Source of the DNA: Candidatus Blautia intestinavium
Lineage (GTDB): Bacteria; Bacillota; Clostridia; Lachnospirales; Lachnospiraceae
Assembly (NCBI GenBank): GCA_019113745.1
Contig: DXGV01000051.1
Location: 51,265 to 115,264, forward strand
Direction of reading: 5' to 3'
DNA length: 64,000 nucleotides
In this document: positions 16,555 to 26,621 of the stretch, piece by piece
Layout: every line of letters starts with the position of its first letter
How positions within the stretch are numbered: position 1 is the stretch's first letter
Notes under the pieces: model-generated
Databases searched by the model: none
Seen by the model: only the letters and a program-made list of their open reading frames with translations
Told to the model about the DNA's origin: nothing
Made by a program: the position numbers and the translations under genes

Positions 16555-18453
16555 TTACTCCAGCTCAAAGGCCCCTGTATAAAGCTGATAATACTTGCCT
16601 TTTTTCGCGATCAGTTCATCATGGCTTCCCCGTTCAATGATACGTCCCTGTTCCAGAACGATGATCACATCAGAATTCCGCACAGTGGAAAGCCTGTGGG
16701 CGATCACAAAGACCGTCCTTCCCTTCATGAGCGCATCCATACCTCTCTGGACGATCGCCTCCGTACGGGTATCGATAGAGGCCGTCGCTTCGTCCAGGAT
16801 CATTACCGGCGGATCCGCCACCGCCGCTCTGGCGATTGCCAGCAGCTGCCTCTGTCCCTGGGAAAGATTGCTTCCGTTCCCGGTGAGCATGGTGTTGTAG
16901 CCGTCTGGCAGACGGGTGATAAAGCTGTCCGCTCCCGCCAGCTTCGCCGCGTCCATGCACTCTTCATCCGTGGCCTCAAGACGGCCGTAGCGGATATTGT
17001 CCATTACCGTACCTGTGAACAGGTTGGTGTCCTGGAGAACGATTCCCAGAGATCTCCGGAGATCCGCTTTTTTGATCTTGTTGATATTGATGCCGTCGTA
17101 GCGAATCTTGCCGTCCGCGATATCATAAAAACGGTTGATCAGGTTGGTGATGGTCGTCTTGCCGGCTCCCGTGGCTCCTACAAAGGCAAACTTCTGCCCC
17201 GGCTCCGCCACCAGTGAAATATCATGAAGCACTGTTTTCTCCGGCACATAACCGAAGTCCACATCAAAAAGCTGAACCTGTCCTTCCAGTCTCTGATATG
17301 TAACCGATCCGTCAGCAGTATGAGGATGCTTCCACGCCCAGAGGCCGGTTCTCTCTTTGCTCTCTGTCAGAGTGCCGTCCTCCTGCTCTTTCGCGTTTAC
17401 CAGAGTCACATAACCGTTATCCGGTTCCGCCTCCTGATCCAGAAGATCAAAGATACGGGAAGCTCCCGCAAGTCCCATAACAACCGCGTTGATCTGCTGA
17501 GATACCTGGTTGATATTACCGGCAAACTGTTTCGTCATATTCAGGAAAGGAACGACAATACTGATCCCCAGCACCTTTCCGGAAAGGCTTACGTTGGGTA
17601 CGTTCGCCAGAAGAAGGATACCTCCGGCCACAGCTACGACCACATAGAGGATATTTCCCACGTTATTGAGGATGGGGCCCAGCGTATTGGCGTATTTGTT
17701 GGCTGTTTCCGCTTCATGGAACAGTTCTTCATTGATCCTGTCAAAGTCTTCCTTTGTCTCTTCTTCGTGACAGAACACCTTGACAACCTTCTGACCGTTC
17801 ATCATCTCTTCCACATAGCCTTCCACATGGCCCAGGGCTTCCTGCTGGCGGATGAAGTAACGGGTGGATTTGCCTCCAACCTTCTTTGTAATAAAGAACA
17901 TACAGACAACTCCGGCGATAACTACCAGCGTCATCCATACACAGTAGTAGATCATGATACAGAACACTGTGGTAACCATGATCCCCGATACCAGAAGCTG
18001 GATAAAACTCTGAGAGATCATCTGGCGGAGAGTATCGATATCGTTGGTATAGTGGCTCATGATATCGCCGTGATTATGTGTGTCAAAATATCTTACAGGA
18101 AGCGTCTGCATCTTATCAAACATCTTCTCCCTGAATTTCATCAGGGAACCCTGGGTAACCGTAGCCATCATCCTGTTAAAAGAAAAGGATGCGATCAGAG
18201 AGATCAGGTAAAGGATCAGAAGGGTAAGCACCCACCGGGTGATGGTTCCCGAAACCGCTCCCCAGTCTCCCGTCTGCCAGGATTTTTCCATAAGGGCGAT
18301 AATATTCTGCTGGAATACCGCAGGGATAGAAGATACTACCGCATTAATCACTACGCACACAAGAACGGCAGGCATCATAACCGGATAAAATTCAAATACT
18401 GTTCTGATCAGCCGCCATGCGGTTCCTTTTTTTGCTGTTTTCCTATTCTTCAT
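16555..18453 (-). CDS. ABC exporter half-transporter, catalytically complete partner
   Basis: About 632 residues: six membrane helices (about 20-330), then an ATPase domain with Walker A 'GATGAGKTT', signature 'NLSQGQRQ', Walker B 'VMILDEATAS' with the catalytic Glu, and the H-loop 'IAHRLSTV'. The start was set at the ATG at 18453 (AGGTGA ahead), which overlaps the upstream gene by 11 bases. The ORF track offers a start ten codons earlier with a poorer site. A 60-residue linker precedes the nucleotide-binding domain. It pairs with the upstream half-transporter; the exported compound (drug, lipid or peptide) is unknown. Confidence 0.88.
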   Translation of the reverse strand: MKNRKTAKKGTAWRLIRTVFEFYPVMMPAVLVCVVINAVVSSIPAVFQQNIIALMEKSWQTGDWGAVSGTITRWVLTLLILYLISLIASFSFNRMMATVTQGSLMKFREKMFDKMQTLPVRYFDTHNHGDIMSHYTNDIDTLRQMISQSFIQLLVSGIMVTTVFCIMIYYCVWMTLVVIAGVVCMFFITKKVGGKSTRYFIRQQEALGHVEGYVEEMMNGQKVVKVFCHEEETKEDFDRINEELFHEAETANKYANTLGPILNNVGNILYVVVAVAGGILLLANVPNVSLSGKVLGISIVVPFLNMTKQFAGNINQVSQQINAVVMGLAGASRIFDLLDQEAEPDNGYVTLVNAKEQEDGTLTESKERTGLWAWKHPHTADGSVTYQRLEGQVQLFDVDFGYVPEKTVLHDISLVAEPGQKFAFVGATGAGKTTITNLINRFYDIADGKIRYDGININKIKKADLRRSLGIVLQDTNLFTGTVMDNIRYGRLEATDEECMDAAKLAGADSFITRLPDGYNTMLTGNGSNLSQGQRQLLAIARAAVADPPVMILDEATASIDTRTEAIVQRGMDALMKGRTVFVIAHRLSTVRNSDVIIVLEQGRIIERGSHDELIAKKGKYYQLYTGAFELE

Positions 18454-20188
18454 CCTGATCACCTGCCTTATTCTGTGATTCATAAACTTCCTGGTAGATC
18501 TCGCAGGACTTCATAAGTTCATCGTGAGTACCTGTATCCACGATCCGGCCGCCGTCCATGACGATGATCCTGTCCGCATCCTGCACCGAGGAAATCCTCT
18601 GGGCGATAATGATCTTGGTCGTCTCAGGAATATATTCTTTAAAACCTTTGCGGATCAGGGAGTCCGTCCTGGTATCCACGGCGCTGGTGGAATCGTCTAG
18701 GATCAGAACCTTCGGCTTCTTCAGAAGGGCCCTCGCGATACAGAGACGCTGCTTCTGTCCGCCGGACACGTTGGAGCCGCCCTGTTCTATGTAAGTATCA
18801 TACTGCTTCGGAAGGCGCATGATGAATTCGTCCGCCTGTGCAAGCTCGCACGCTGCCTTCATCTCTTCGTCTGTGGCGTTCTTGTCGCCCCAGCGGAGAT
18901 TCTCTTTGATCGTGCCGGAAAAAAGCACGTTCTTCTGCAGCACCACCGCCACCTGATTTCTCAGCGTGTCCAGATCGTACTCCCTCACGTCCCTGCCTCC
19001 CACCTTTACAACGCCCTCTGTGGCGTCGTACAGTCTGGAGATAAGCTGGATCAGGGACGACTTGGAAGATCCCGTTCCGCCGATGATACCGATCGTCTGG
19101 CCGGACTTAATGTGAAGGTCTATATCCGCCAGAGCCATTTTGTCTGCTTTTTCCGAGTACTTAAAGCTTACATTGTCAAAGTCAATGGAACCGTCTTTTA
19201 CGTCGTACACCGGGTTTTCCGGATTACTGAGGGTGCTTTTTTCATCCAGCACTTCCACGATTCGCCTTGCCGACTCGCTGGCCATGGTAATCATAACAAA
19301 CACCATGGAAAGCATCATCAGGCTGCTGAGGATCTGGAAATTATAGGTAAGAAGCGCGGAAAACTGTCCCACATCCAGGTCAAGCCCTTTCGAAGTGATA
19401 ATGGTATAGGATCCGAAGTAAAGCACAAAAATCATAACTGAATACAGACAGAACTGCATCAGGGGATTGTTAAAAGCCAGGATCTTCTCCGCCTTTGTGA
19501 AGTCCATGCATACGTCCTCCGCCGCCGCCGCGAATTTCTGCTGTTCAAAATCTTCGCGGACATAGGATTTCACCACGCGCATGCCCTTGATATTCTCCTG
19601 AATGGAAGCGTTCAGCCGGTCGTACTTGCGGAACACTTTTTTAAACAGCGGCATAGCGCTTCTGATCACCAGCCCCAGGCCCACAGCCAGAACAGGGATC
19701 ACAAACAGGAAGATCACCGCCATCTTACCGCCCATGATAAACGCCATGACAAAAGCGAATACCAGCATCAGCGGACAGCGGATAGCGATACGCACGATCA
19801 TCATGTATGCCATCTGCACATTGGAAATATCTGTCGTCAGCCTGGTCACAAGGGATGATGTGGAGAATTTGTCGATATTGGCAAACGAAAAGTTCTGGAT
19901 ATTGTAGAACATATCCTTGCGGATATTTTTGGCGAATCCGCAGGACGCCGTAGAACAGGCATTCCCGGCTCCTATGCCGAATATCAGAGACAGAGTCGCC
20001 ATCACGATCAGGATCACACCGTACCTTATGATCACCGAAAGCTCGCATCCCGCCTTGATCTCGTTGACCAGCTTGGAAATGATAAATGGGATGATGCATT
20101 CCATGACCACTTCCAGCGATACGAGAACCGGCGCCTGCAAAGATGCCTTTTTGTACTCACGTACACACTTCATCAGATCTTTTAGCAT
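18443..20188 (-). CDS. ABC exporter half-transporter with a degenerate ATP site
   Basis: 581 residues starting 'MLKDLMKCVREYKKAS' with GGGAGAGG ahead; the ORF track runs 33 codons too far upstream. Six membrane helices, then Walker A 'GGTGSSKSS', signature 'NVSGGQKQR' and Walker B 'VLILDDSTSAVD'. The residue after Walker B is Asp, not the catalytic Glu. This marks the degenerate partner of heterodimeric exporters such as TM287/288 and LmrCD. It overlaps the next gene, as expected for a stoichiometric pair. No MarR or TetR regulator adjoins. Confidence 0.9.
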   Translation of the reverse strand: MLKDLMKCVREYKKASLQAPVLVSLEVVMECIIPFIISKLVNEIKAGCELSVIIRYGVILIVMATLSLIFGIGAGNACSTASCGFAKNIRKDMFYNIQNFSFANIDKFSTSSLVTRLTTDISNVQMAYMMIVRIAIRCPLMLVFAFVMAFIMGGKMAVIFLFVIPVLAVGLGLVIRSAMPLFKKVFRKYDRLNASIQENIKGMRVVKSYVREDFEQQKFAAAAEDVCMDFTKAEKILAFNNPLMQFCLYSVMIFVLYFGSYTIITSKGLDLDVGQFSALLTYNFQILSSLMMLSMVFVMITMASESARRIVEVLDEKSTLSNPENPVYDVKDGSIDFDNVSFKYSEKADKMALADIDLHIKSGQTIGIIGGTGSSKSSLIQLISRLYDATEGVVKVGGRDVREYDLDTLRNQVAVVLQKNVLFSGTIKENLRWGDKNATDEEMKAACELAQADEFIMRLPKQYDTYIEQGGSNVSGGQKQRLCIARALLKKPKVLILDDSTSAVDTRTDSLIRKGFKEYIPETTKIIIAQRISSVQDADRIIVMDGGRIVDTGTHDELMKSCEIYQEVYESQNKAGDQDEE

Positions 20189-20350
20189 AACTGTTCCTCT
20201 CCCGTTTATGTAAAATTTGGAGAACGCCTTTTCAGCGTCTGTCCATACCTGTATATATATATTACACAGATAAAAATTTCTTTTCAAGACTTGAAAAGTT
20301 TTTTAGAGACCATCTGACAGTCTTTTCAGAGACCATTAAAATCCGTCATA

Positions 20351-20391
20351 GAAAAACCGGAAGCCAGCGTTTCCGCCGCAGCTTCCGGTTT
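20351..20391 (-). terminator. Terminator of the fatty-acid operon
   Basis: On the minus strand AACCGGAAGC pairs with GCTTCCGGTT, followed by TTTTTC, about 90 bases after the accDA stop. Confidence 0.8.
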
Positions 20392-20481
20392 CCCGTTATT
20401 ACCTCATATATTCCACTGTGCCGGATCTCTTCGTGCATGTACAAACGAAAGAAGCAGCACGGTGTAAACTGTAACATATTA

Positions 20482-22257
20482 TCAAAACTTCCGGAACCGC
20501 CGATAGCGTCTGTCAAGAAGCTCTCCCTCCGATAACTGCGTGTATGTCTGAAGGAAACACTCAATCTGCGGTTCCAGACGTTCTGTTACCTGGTTCAGAT
20601 TATCCTGGCAGAATCCCTCCGGCTCAGGAATGATCTGTTCAATGATCTCTCTGCTGTAAAGATCCGCCGCCGTCAGCTTCATAACCTCCGCCGCTTCATG
20701 GGCCTTGGAGCTGTCCTTCCAGAGAATACTGGCAAAGCCTTCCGGAGACAGGATCGAATATACGGAATTTTCCAGCATCCATACTTCGTCGCCTGCGGCC
20801 AGGGCAAGAGCTCCGCCGCTTCCTCCCTCTCCGATCACAATGGAGAGAACCGGAACGGTAAGTCCCGCCATTTCCCAGAGATTTTTCGCAATAGCCTCTC
20901 CCTGGCCCCGTTCCTCGGCCTCTATGCCGCAGAACGCTCCCGGCGTGTCAACAAAACAGATTACCGGACGTTTGAACTTCTCCGCCTGTTTCATAAGGCG
21001 GAGAGCCTTGCGGTATCCCTCCGGCATGGGCATGCCGAAGTTTCTTTTAATGTTTTCCTTGGTGCTGGTTCCCTTTTCCTGGGCGATCACCGTCACCGGC
21101 ATTCCATGGAATCTGGCGATTCCGCCGATCACCGCCTGATCGTCCCCGTAATTCCGGTCGCCGTGAAGCTCGATAAAATCAGTAAACAGCTCCCGGATAT
21201 AATCGCTTCCTGAGGGACGGTCGAGCTTACGGGAAAGCTGCACTCTGTCCCAGGCTGTAAGAGACTGATGATGCGGGAAAGCGGACGAATCCTCTTCTGC
21301 GACTGCCTGCTTTACCGTCTCATTTGCATCTGCAAAATCCTGCCGGGACTCTTCCCGTTGTTCGGTCTCTCCATTACCTTCGGCTGCTTTTTCCGCCTCA
21401 TACCCGTGCAGGCTGAGGATCTGGGTCAGAGTTTTTCTCTGATCCTCCCGTTTCACTATAGCGTCCACAAAACCATGTTCTTCCAGAAATTCCGCTCTCT
21501 GGAACCCTTTTGGAAGCTTCTGCCGGATGGTCTGCTCGATCACCCGCGGGCCGGCAAAGCCGATCAGCGCTCCCGGCTCCGCCAGGATCACATCACCAAG
21601 CATGGCGAAGCTTGCAGTCACTCCGCCTGTGGTGGGCTCCGTAAGAACCGAGATATACAGAAGTCCGGCGTCGCTGTGCCGCTTCAGGGCTGCCGACGTC
21701 TTCGCCATCTGCATAAGAGAAGTAATCCCCTCCTGCATCCTGGCTCCTCCGGAACAGGCATAGATGATCACAGGAAGTCTCTCCTCAGTTGCCCGTTCCA
21801 CTGCTCTGGTAATCTTTTCTCCGACAGCCCATCCCATGCTTGCCATGAGGAAACGCCCGTCGCAGACACCGATCACCGTCTCAATCCCGTTGATCTTTCC
21901 TTTTCCGGTCACCACCGCTTCACGGAGATTTGTTTTTTCCCGGGCTGCGGCAAGTTTTTCCTTATACCCACGGTAATGCATGGGATTTTCGCCTGTCAGG
22001 TCTTTGTCCCATTCTTCAAAAGTCCCCTCGTCAATGAGCATCTGGATCCTGCGGTACGCGTGAACACGGAAATACCCTCCGCACTTGGGACAGATATAGT
22101 ATCCGGCTTTTACGTCCTCCGCAATGATGGCTCCTCCGCATTTATTACATTTTCTCAGAAGTCCCTCCGGCACCTCCGGCCTTATAGTCCTTCCGAATCC
22201 GTGTCCCTGCGTCCTGGAAGATATCCTGGTCTTTTTGAACATATTCTCCAACTTCAT
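20482..22257 (-). CDS. accDA: Acetyl-CoA carboxylase carboxyltransferase, fused beta and alpha subunits
   Basis: 591 residues carrying two subunits that are separate in E. coli. The AccD part (about 1-285) has a zinc ribbon ('CNKCGGAI', 'CPKCGGYF'), 'SGGARMQEG' and 'PTTGGVTASFAML'. A charged linker of about 50 residues ('AEGNGETEQREESRQDFADANE') leads into the AccA part (about 330-591) with 'LHGDRNYGDDQAVIGG' and 'GEGGSGGALALAAGDEVWML'. It transfers carboxyl from biotin-AccB to acetyl-CoA, giving malonyl-CoA. No frameshift or internal stop is seen and the frame is continuous. It is the last gene of the fab operon. Confidence 0.94.
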   Translation of the reverse strand: MKLENMFKKTRISSRTQGHGFGRTIRPEVPEGLLRKCNKCGGAIIAEDVKAGYYICPKCGGYFRVHAYRRIQMLIDEGTFEEWDKDLTGENPMHYRGYKEKLAAAREKTNLREAVVTGKGKINGIETVIGVCDGRFLMASMGWAVGEKITRAVERATEERLPVIIYACSGGARMQEGITSLMQMAKTSAALKRHSDAGLLYISVLTEPTTGGVTASFAMLGDVILAEPGALIGFAGPRVIEQTIRQKLPKGFQRAEFLEEHGFVDAIVKREDQRKTLTQILSLHGYEAEKAAEGNGETEQREESRQDFADANETVKQAVAEEDSSAFPHHQSLTAWDRVQLSRKLDRPSGSDYIRELFTDFIELHGDRNYGDDQAVIGGIARFHGMPVTVIAQEKGTSTKENIKRNFGMPMPEGYRKALRLMKQAEKFKRPVICFVDTPGAFCGIEAEERGQGEAIAKNLWEMAGLTVPVLSIVIGEGGSGGALALAAGDEVWMLENSVYSILSPEGFASILWKDSSKAHEAAEVMKLTAADLYSREIIEQIIPEPEGFCQDNLNQVTERLEPQIECFLQTYTQLSEGELLDRRYRRFRKF

Positions 22258-22331
22258 AGCCCGTTACTCCTGTATTTCATCCAACCTGTTCTTATTTCCA
22301 TTAACTAAAGCATTCCGCAAATAACCGCTCT

Positions 22332-23681
22332 CTATCGCCGTTCCTTCTCCATCCGCTCAATAAACTCTACGTCTATGTTGCCGGACAGAAAATCCGGATG
22401 ATTCAGAATTTCATACTGATAATCCACATTGGTGTCGATACCTTCTATGATCACCTCGCCCAGCGCGCTCTGCATTTTCCGGATCGCTTCGTTCCGGTTC
22501 TTCGCCCATACGATCAGCTTAGCGATCATGGAATCATAGTAGGGCTGCACTGTATATCCGCTGTAAACCGCAGAATCAATACGGATTCCCTTTCCTCCCG
22601 GGAAGTACATATCGGTAATCGTTCCCGGAGAAGGCATAAAGCCTTTTGACGGGTTTTCCGCGTTGATACGGCATTCAATGGCATGTCCCGTAAGGCGGAT
22701 GTCTTCCTGCTTATAGGACAGCGGCTTTCCTGACGCGATGCGGATCTGTTCTTTTACCAGGTCCACTCCCGTCACCCACTCTGTCACCGGATGCTCCACC
22801 TGGATCCTGGTGTTCATCTCCATAAAATAGAATTTCTCATCTTTTTCCAGAAGAAACTCTATGGTTCCCGCGTTGACATATCCCGCGGCCTTCGCCGCTT
22901 TTACCGCCGCCTCTCCCATCTTCTGGCGAAGCGCTTCGGAAATAGCGATGCTTGGGGATTCCTCGATCATTTTCTGGTGATTTCTCTGAATAGAGCAGTC
23001 TCTCTCTCCAAGATGGATCACATTGCCGAATTTATCCGCCATGATCTGAAATTCAATGTGTCTCGGATGACGCACAAAATGTTCGATATACATGGTGCCG
23101 TCGCCAAAGGCCATCTGCGCTTCCTTCTGGGCGGTCTGAAAGCTTTCTGTAAACTCTTCCGGCGTATCGGCAACTCTCATGCCTTTTCCGCCGCCGCCAA
23201 GAGCCGCCTTGATGATCACAGGATAGCCGATCTCATCCGCCTCTTTCGCTCCGTCTTCCGCTGTGTATACCGGATTTGAGCCGCCCGGGATAACGGGAAC
23301 TCCCGCCTCCGCCATGGTATTTTTTGCCGCCTGCTTGTTTCCCAGACTTGCGATCACACTGGAAGGCGGTCCGATGAAGGTAATATTGCACTGTTCGCAG
23401 AGTTCGGCAAACTTGCTGTTCTCAGACAGAAAGCCAAACCCCGGATGAATGGCGTCCGCGCCGGATACGATCGTCGCGCTTATGATATTTTCCATACTCA
23501 GATAGCTCTGGGTGGAGGGAGCCGGCCCGATGCAGATCGCCTGATCCGCAAGCTGGGTATGAAGGGCTTCCCTGTCCGCCTCAGAATATACGGCTACCGT
23601 CTCGATTCCCATTTCCCGGCAGGCCCGGATGATACGCACGGCAATCTCGCCGCGGTTTGCTATCAGTACCTTTTTTATCAT
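22332..23681 (-). CDS. accC: Biotin carboxylase subunit of acetyl-CoA carboxylase
   Basis: 449 residues from the ATG at 23681 ('MIKKVLIANRGEIAVRIIRACRE'), six codons inside the ORF-track start, with AGGTGG ahead. ATP-grasp motifs include 'ALGGGGKGMRV', 'HLGERDCSIQRNHQK', 'MEMNTRIQVEHPVTE' and 'GHAIECRINAE'. It carboxylates the biotin carried by AccB using ATP and bicarbonate. It lies between fabZ and accDA. Confidence 0.96.
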   Translation of the reverse strand: MIKKVLIANRGEIAVRIIRACREMGIETVAVYSEADREALHTQLADQAICIGPAPSTQSYLSMENIISATIVSGADAIHPGFGFLSENSKFAELCEQCNITFIGPPSSVIASLGNKQAAKNTMAEAGVPVIPGGSNPVYTAEDGAKEADEIGYPVIIKAALGGGGKGMRVADTPEEFTESFQTAQKEAQMAFGDGTMYIEHFVRHPRHIEFQIMADKFGNVIHLGERDCSIQRNHQKMIEESPSIAISEALRQKMGEAAVKAAKAAGYVNAGTIEFLLEKDEKFYFMEMNTRIQVEHPVTEWVTGVDLVKEQIRIASGKPLSYKQEDIRLTGHAIECRINAENPSKGFMPSPGTITDMYFPGGKGIRIDSAVYSGYTVQPYYDSMIAKLIVWAKNRNEAIRKMQSALGEVIIEGIDTNVDYQYEILNHPDFLSGNIDVEFIERMEKERR

Positions 23682-23691
23682 ATTCTTCCAC

Positions 23692-24120
23692 CTATCCAAT
23701 CATAAAGGTCAGTTCCGCGTCTACCACGACTTTTCCGTCCACACTGGCTACGGCATGGCCGATTCCCAGAGGACCTTTGGCCTTGATGATCGTGGTTTCC
23801 AGCTTCACCTTATCTCCGGGGCTTACCTTGCCGCGGAAACGGCAATTCTTAATACCGCCGAAATAAGCGGTCTTTCCCTTGTTTTCTTCCTTGCTCAGGA
23901 TTGCCACAGCTCCTGTCTGCGCCAGAGCTTCTACTGTAAGGACTCCCGGCATTACCGGCTCCTGGGGGAAATGTCCCCGGAAAAAGTCCTCGTGGAAAGT
24001 CACGCATTTATATCCTACCGCATACTGTCCCGGCTCATAGTCCTCAATATAGTCTATCAGCAAAAAAGGATGTCTGTGGGGAATGATCTGTTCGATTTCT
24101 TTGATACCCAGTTTTTTCAT
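23692..24120 (-). CDS. fabZ: 3-hydroxyacyl-ACP dehydratase FabZ
   Basis: 142 residues, single hot-dog domain. The catalytic His lies in 'IPHRHPFLLIDYI' and the Glu in 'PGVLTVEALAQTGA'. It removes water from 3-hydroxyacyl-ACP during elongation. Only one dehydratase is present in the operon. Ten bases separate it from accC. Confidence 0.96.
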   Translation of the reverse strand: MKKLGIKEIEQIIPHRHPFLLIDYIEDYEPGQYAVGYKCVTFHEDFFRGHFPQEPVMPGVLTVEALAQTGAVAILSKEENKGKTAYFGGIKNCRFRGKVSPGDKVKLETTIIKAKGPLGIGHAVASVDGKVVVDAELTFMIG

Positions 24121-24131
24121 ATCTCCGCCCC

Positions 24132-24587
24132 CTACTGATTTACAATGCGGAACAAAGGCTGTCCATACTCTACCGCCTGTCCGTTTTCCACATAGATCTC
24201 AGCGATCTTTCCGCTGTAATCGCTTTCTATCTCGTTCATAAGCTTCATTGCTTCCACAATGGCAAGGGTCTGTCCCTTTTTCACTGTATCCCCAAGAGAT
24301 ACGAAGGGATCCGCGTCCTCGGAAGGAGCTGCGTAGAAGGTTCCCACAAGAGGAGCTTTTACGATCATTCCCTCCGGCTCCGCCGCTGTTTCCCCGCCTG
24401 CGTTTCCCGTTTCTGTTACGGCTGCCGCCTGAGGCGCCGCAGCGGCAACAGTCTGTACCTGTACGGGGATCTGCTGGGGCTGTTCTTTTACAAAATGTAT
24501 ATTCGTGCCGTTTTCCTCGTAATGAAACTCTGTCAGTTCGGAATCAGACACTGCTTTGATCAATGTAAGAAGATTTTCAAATTCCAT
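24132..24587 (-). CDS. accB: Biotin carboxyl carrier protein of acetyl-CoA carboxylase
   Basis: 151 residues from the ATG at 24587, with GAGGAG ahead; the ORF-track start 42 codons upstream lies inside fabF. The N-terminal domain '[21 protein letters not shown]' is followed by an Ala/Pro/Gln/Glu-rich flexible linker (about 40-75) and the biotinyl domain with '[10 protein letters not shown]', the lysine being biotinylated. Begins six bases after fabF ends. Confidence 0.95.
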   Translation of the reverse strand: MEFENLLTLIKAVSDSELTEFHYEENGTNIHFVKEQPQQIPVQVQTVAAAAPQAAAVTETGNAGGETAAEPEGMIVKAPLVGTFYAAPSEDADPFVSLGDTVKKGQTLAIVEAMKLMNEIESDYSGKIAEIYVENGQAVEYGQPLFRIVNQ

Positions 24588-24592
24588 AGTGA

Positions 24593-25834
24593 TTACTCCT
24601 CGTATTTCTTCACCAGAAGGGTTGCGTTGTGGCCTCCAAAGCCAAGAGAATTGCTCATGGCATAGCGGATTTCCTTTTCCACCGGAGCGCCGATCGCATA
24701 GTTCAGGTCGCACTCTTCGTCTGTTTCCGTTGTTCCTACCGTCTGATGGATAAAACCGTCCTCAATGGACTTCACGCAGGTGATAAATTCCACGCCGCCG
24801 GCTGCGCCCAGAAGATGCCCGATCATAGATTTTGTGGAATTTATGATCACATTCTCCGCCGCGGAACCGAACGCCGCATGGATAGCCCTTGTCTCAAAAA
24901 GATCGTTATGATGGGTGCTGGTTCCGTGAGCGTTGATATACTCTACCTCTTCCGGACTTACTCCCGCTTCCTCCATTGCAAGGCTCATTGCTTTTGCCGC
25001 GCCGCTTCCGTCTTCAATAGGAGAAGTAATATGATAAGCGTCCGCTGTGGCGCCGTAGCCTACAACCTCCGCATAAATCTTCGCGCCTCTGGCTTTTGCG
25101 TGCTCCAGCTCTTCCAGGATCACCACGCCGGCGCCTTCGCCCAGAACAAAGCCGCTTCTCTCTTTATCAAAAGGAATAGAAGCTCTCATGGGATCCTCAG
25201 ATTTTGTCAGAGCGGTAAGAGCGGTAAATCCAGCCACTCCTGTGGGGCAGATGCTGCTCTCTGTGCCACCTGCAGCCATGATATCCGCGTCTCCGTACTG
25301 GATCGCGCGGAAAGCGTCTCCGATACTGTGTGTTCCGGACGCGCAGGCAGTCACCACATCTGTACATTTTCCGCGGAAACCAAGCTGAATGGAAATATTT
25401 CCCGCAGCCATATTGGAGATCATAAGGGGAACCATCAGCGGCGGAACCTTATTCGGACCCTGGCTTAAGATCTTTCCGTAGCTCAGCTCCAGCTCCTGAA
25501 GACTTCCGATTCCGGAGCCTACGATCACGCCTGCGCGGAAAGGATCTTCCTCCTCGATGTTCAGGCCGGAATCCTCGTAGGCTTCCTTTGCCGCAGCCAC
25601 CGCATACTGGGAAAAAGGCTCCATACGTCTGGCCGCTTTCGGATCCATATAATCTTTTGCCTTGAAATCCTTCACCTCTGCCGCAAGCTTTACTTTATAT
25701 TCTGTTGTGTCAAATTTGGTAATGGGGCCGATTCCTACTTTTCCTTCGCGGATGCCCGCCCAGAAATCTTTCACATTGTTTCCAATGGGAGTAACTGCTC
25801 CAAGACCTGTGACAACGACTCTTCTCTTACTCAT
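24593..25834 (-). CDS. fabF: 3-oxoacyl-ACP synthase II
   Basis: 413 residues, thiolase fold. The catalytic triad is visible: Cys in '[12 protein letters not shown]', His in '[12 protein letters not shown]' and His in '[15 protein letters not shown]'. N-terminus '[22 protein letters not shown]'. It elongates acyl-ACP with malonyl-ACP. Its ATG overlaps the fabG stop by four bases. Confidence 0.97.
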   Translation of the reverse strand: MSKRRVVVTGLGAVTPIGNNVKDFWAGIREGKVGIGPITKFDTTEYKVKLAAEVKDFKAKDYMDPKAARRMEPFSQYAVAAAKEAYEDSGLNIEEEDPFRAGVIVGSGIGSLQELELSYGKILSQGPNKVPPLMVPLMISNMAAGNISIQLGFRGKCTDVVTACASGTHSIGDAFRAIQYGDADIMAAGGTESSICPTGVAGFTALTALTKSEDPMRASIPFDKERSGFVLGEGAGVVILEELEHAKARGAKIYAEVVGYGATADAYHITSPIEDGSGAAKAMSLAMEEAGVSPEEVEYINAHGTSTHHNDLFETRAIHAAFGSAAENVIINSTKSMIGHLLGAAGGVEFITCVKSIEDGFIHQTVGTTETDEECDLNYAIGAPVEKEIRYAMSNSLGFGGHNATLLVKKYEE

Positions 25835-26583
25835 ATCACCATTCCTCCGTCAACCTGAATTACCTGTCCGGTAATATACGCCGCGTCGTCCGATGCCAGA
25901 AACGCTACTGTTTTCGCAATATCCTCCGGCTTTCCGAAATGTCCCAGAGGAATCTGGGCTACAGATGCTTCTTTTACTTTATCCGGCAGAACGGCAGTCA
26001 TCTCTGTCTCAATAAATCCGGGAGCAACCGCATTGACCGTGATGCCTCTTGATGCAAGCTCTCTTGCCGCCGACTTTGTAAGGCCGATCACGCCTGCCTT
26101 GGACGCCGCATAGTTGGCCTGACCCGCATTTCCGGCGATTCCCACAACGGAAGCCATGCTGATGATCCTGCCGCTTCTCTGCTTCAGCATCTGGCGGGAA
26201 ACAAATCTCATCATATTGAAGGTACCCTTGAGATTTACATTGATCACGCTGTCAAAATTCTCCTCGGACATGGCCATCAGAAGACCGTCTTTTGTGATTC
26301 CAGCGTTATTTACAAGGATATCAATGCTTCCGAATTCCTTTACGATCTCACGGACAGCAGTCTCACATGCTCCGTGATCCGCCACGTTCCACTGACGAAC
26401 CTCAGCCTGTCCGCCGTTTTCCTGGATTTCCTTCTGTACTTCCTTCGCTCTGTCAGCAGAGCCATTATAATTGATGATCACCCGTACGCCTCTTGATGCA
26501 AGCTCCAGGGCAATGGCTCTTCCGATTCCCCTGGAAGCACCTGTGACAACGGCTGTTTTTGTCTTATTCTGCTGTTCTGCCAT
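25831..26583 (-). CDS. fabG: 3-oxoacyl-ACP reductase
   Basis: 250 residues, short-chain dehydrogenase fold. NADPH loop '[12 protein letters not shown]', '[11 protein letters not shown]', the catalytic Ser in 'ISMASVVG' and the Tyr/Lys pair in '[11 protein letters not shown]', C-terminus '[12 protein letters not shown]'. It reduces 3-oxoacyl-ACP. Preceded by GAGGAG. Confidence 0.97.
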   Translation of the reverse strand: MAEQQNKTKTAVVTGASRGIGRAIALELASRGVRVIINYNGSADRAKEVQKEIQENGGQAEVRQWNVADHGACETAVREIVKEFGSIDILVNNAGITKDGLLMAMSEENFDSVINVNLKGTFNMMRFVSRQMLKQRSGRIISMASVVGIAGNAGQANYAASKAGVIGLTKSAARELASRGITVNAVAPGFIETEMTAVLPDKVKEASVAQIPLGHFGKPEDIAKTVAFLASDDAAYITGQVIQVDGGMVI

Positions 26584-26621
26584 TTATGTTATCTCCTCTC
26601 CGGAATCTGTCTGGGCAGTAG

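Noticed and set aside
17224-18516. 430-codon plus-strand ORF opposite the ABC exporter
   Set aside because: Lies wholly antisense to a gene with full ABC motifs; no ribosome binding site and no recognisable domain; low-complexity His/Arg-rich translation typical of a shadow.
20346-20564. 72-codon minus-strand ORF after accDA
   Set aside because: Overlaps the accDA 3' end in another frame and contains the operon terminator.
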